DNA of 6,616 nt from Clostridia bacterium (GTDB lineage Bacteria > Bacillota_A > Clostridia > Christensenellales > CAG-138). The first letter of the stretch is position 1. Every line of letters begins with the position of its first letter. The notes below the pieces were generated by a model. It saw nothing but the letters and a program-made list of their open reading frames with translations, was not told the origin of the DNA and did no database searches. Of this stretch, positions 5,738-6,616 are shown piece by piece. The stretch lies in NCBI GenBank assembly GCA_017459315.1, contig JAFUDD010000177.1:1-6616 (forward strand). The letters run 5' to 3'. The translations under genes were made by a program, and so were the position numbers.

Positions 5738-6424
5738 TCATTCAAAGAACCCGCGCCACGGCAGCGCGTCCGAAAACGTGAACGCGTTTTCGAGCAGCTT
5801 CGAGCAGCGTCCGATCAAAAAACCGTTGATGAGCGCACACAGCAGCGTGCCGAGCCGCACACCCTCGAAGTGCCACAACCCGAAGAATGCGAACGACAGC
5901 GCCACGCCGACGAGCATCGACGTGATGTCGTATACGGTCTTGAATACGTTGATGTTCACGCCGAACTTACCCGAAAGCAGCTTCACGAACAGCTCATACG
6001 CCTCCGGCGGCAGGTACGTGTGGAACAGCAGCGAAATGCCGAGCGAGCACAGAAGCACGCCGATCACATACAGCACGATCCGCACCCATAGCGCGTCGGT
6101 CGGGAGTGGGGCCAGCAGCGCCATCGCGCCGTCGAGCAAAAACCCGTACAACACGGCGGTCGCAAACGTCAAGAGCCACGCGGCTTTCCATTTTCGCATC
6201 AGCAGCATCGTCACCGCGAGCAGCACGGCCTGCAGACAGTATTCCGCCATGCCGAACGTGAAAAACGGAAACAGCGGGTTCAGCTTTCGATAGAGAATGT
6301 ACGCGGGCGCGACGACCATGCTGACGCCGAAGTTCGCGGCTTCCATCGCCGCTACGCCGAGAGCAACGAGCGCAAGGCCGACAAGATACGCGGCCTCGGT
6401 GTAAAAGACGGGCTTTTGCTTCAT
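5738..6424 (-). CDS. YczE/YyaS/YitT-like (DUF6198-type) integral membrane protein
   Basis: A 228-residue very hydrophobic protein with about six predicted membrane segments (roughly 10-30, 32-46, 58-76, 80-105, 112-135 and 165-208). The pattern LGVAAMEAANFGVSMVVAPAYI (22-43), FTFGMAEYCLQ (55-65), SLGISLLFHTYLPPEAYELFVK (127-148) and TLLCALINGFLIG (193-205) matches, from memory, the DUF6198 group of YczE/YitT-like proteins, which has no established function. The ATG at 6424 is chosen because GGAGG lies 4 bases upstream. The open frame continues to 6526, but the promoter at 6491-6519 lies inside that extension. A terminator-like hairpin stands between promoter and start codon. No terminator is visible between its stop and the xpt promoter, so some read-through into xpt is possible. 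Confidence 0.85.
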   Translation of the reverse strand: MKQKPVFYTEAAYLVGLALVALGVAAMEAANFGVSMVVAPAYILYRKLNPLFPFFTFGMAEYCLQAVLLAVTMLLMRKWKAAWLLTFATAVLYGFLLDGAMALLAPLPTDALWVRIVLYVIGVLLCSLGISLLFHTYLPPEAYELFVKLLSGKFGVNINVFKTVYDITSMLVGVALSFAFFGLWHFEGVRLGTLLCALINGFLIGRCSKLLENAFTFSDALPWRGFFE

Positions 6425-6438
6425 AAAACCTCCGAACC

Positions 6439-6481
6439 AAAAAAGAAGCTCGCGGCGTTTGGTACAGAAACGCCGAAAGCT
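6439..6481 (-). promoter_or_regulatory. Terminator-like hairpin (possible attenuator) in the leader of the membrane-protein gene
   Basis: Transcribed leftward, CGGCGTTT (6475-6468) pairs perfectly with AAACGCCG (6460-6453) around a CTGTACC loop. The stem continues outward past one T-C mismatch for five more pairs (AGCTT with GAGCT, one G-U). After a two-base gap comes TTTTTT (6444-6439). This is the form of an intrinsic terminator, placed between the promoter (start near 6484) and the ATG at 6424. Confidence 0.6.
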
Positions 6482-6490
6482 GCTTGTAAA

Positions 6491-6519
6491 AGTATACCGA
6501 TGGGGAACGAAATTGTCAA
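6491..6519 (-). promoter_or_regulatory. Strong sigma-A-type promoter of the membrane-protein gene
   Basis: On the minus strand, TTGACA (6519-6514, perfect) is followed after 17 bp by TATACT (6496-6491, 5/6). It starts only a few bases after the upstream gene's terminator. Confidence 0.85.
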
Positions 6520-6524
6520 GCGAC

Positions 6525-6554
6525 AAAAATCCCGCAGGACTACGCCTGCGGGAT
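6525..6554 (-). terminator. Rho-independent terminator of the gene entering from the right edge
   Basis: A perfect 10-bp stem, CCTGCGGGAT (6545-6554) with ATCCCGCAGG (6529-6538) around a 6-base loop, is followed on the minus strand by a T-run (complement of 6525-6529). It lies 6 bases past the TAA at 6563-6561. Confidence 0.9.
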
Positions 6555-6560
6555 CGAATT

Positions 6561-6616
6561 TTACGCTTTCAGAATGGCCCGGTGATAGACCTTCTTGCCC
6601 TTTTTGATCTTTACGC
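6561..6616 (-). CDS. C-terminal end of an unidentified protein (3' partial fragment)
   Basis: Only the last 17 codons are in the window: VKIKKGKKVYHRAILKA and TAA. The evidence that this is a real gene end is the strong terminator beginning 6 bases after the stop, on the same strand. The tail is strongly basic (six Lys, one Arg of 17). Too little is present to name a family. Confidence 0.55.
   Translation of the reverse strand, partial: VKIKKGKKVYHRAILKA

Noticed and set aside
6425..6526. N-terminal extension of the membrane protein by 34 residues
   Set aside because: It contains the -35/-10 elements and the hairpin. GGAGG stands directly before the ATG at 6424.
1..6616. CRISPR array, tRNA, rRNA, insertion sequence or attachment site
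   Set aside because: No spaced direct repeats, cloverleaf-like segments, transposase motifs or flanking inverted repeats were found by reading both strands.

Overview
The window is GC-rich (roughly 60% by eye) and densely coding. It has short intergenic gaps, sigma-A-type promoters (TTGACA-17-TACAAT and similar), Shine-Dalgarno sites at several genes and hairpin-plus-T-run terminators. The proteins look like those of anaerobic Clostridia: a flavin reductase fused to rubredoxin, an Xpt-type xanthine phosphoribosyltransferase, a cytoplasmic BMP-domain protein with a ParB-like N-terminus, and a YczE/YitT-like membrane protein. A GC-rich gut-type clostridium (Oscillospirales-like) is my best guess. 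It is an inference from protein style, not a proven placement.

Layout. On the plus strand, positions 1-660 hold the 3' part of a flavin reductase/double-rubredoxin gene. Its flavin domain is interrupted by an in-frame TAA at 64-66. A terminator follows (673-702). Next come a promoter and a MATE-family transporter (767-2248), ending at a bidirectional terminator (2253-2289). Everything to the right is on the minus strand. Read in its own direction it starts with the last 17 codons of an unidentified gene (6561-6616) and its terminator. Then come a six-helix-type membrane protein (6424-5738), xpt (5627-5058) with its terminator, and a two-gene operon. That operon is a 641-residue BMP/ParB-like protein (4848-2923) overlapping a metallophosphoesterase (2926-2285) by 4 bp. 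It runs into the MATE gene's bidirectional terminator. No stretch over 300 bases lacks a gene.

How the genes may work together. The flavin reductase/rubredoxin protein would be an electron carrier for oxygen or NO detoxification. The MATE protein is an ion-coupled exporter. Xpt salvages xanthine. The BMP fold is known for binding purine nucleosides in the PnrA/Med group, so its place next to xpt hints at a purine theme. The translationally coupled BMP-ParB protein and phosphoesterase are the least understood pair and the best candidate here for an undescribed system, possibly ligand sensing coupled to phosphoester hydrolysis.

The most checkable oddities are five. There is the TAA inside the flavin reductase. 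The rubredoxin module is a recent tandem duplication whose differences are nearly all silent. The MATE start codon sits at the predicted transcription start. A terminator-like hairpin lies between promoter and start codon of the membrane protein gene. A perfect dyad overlaps the xpt promoter.
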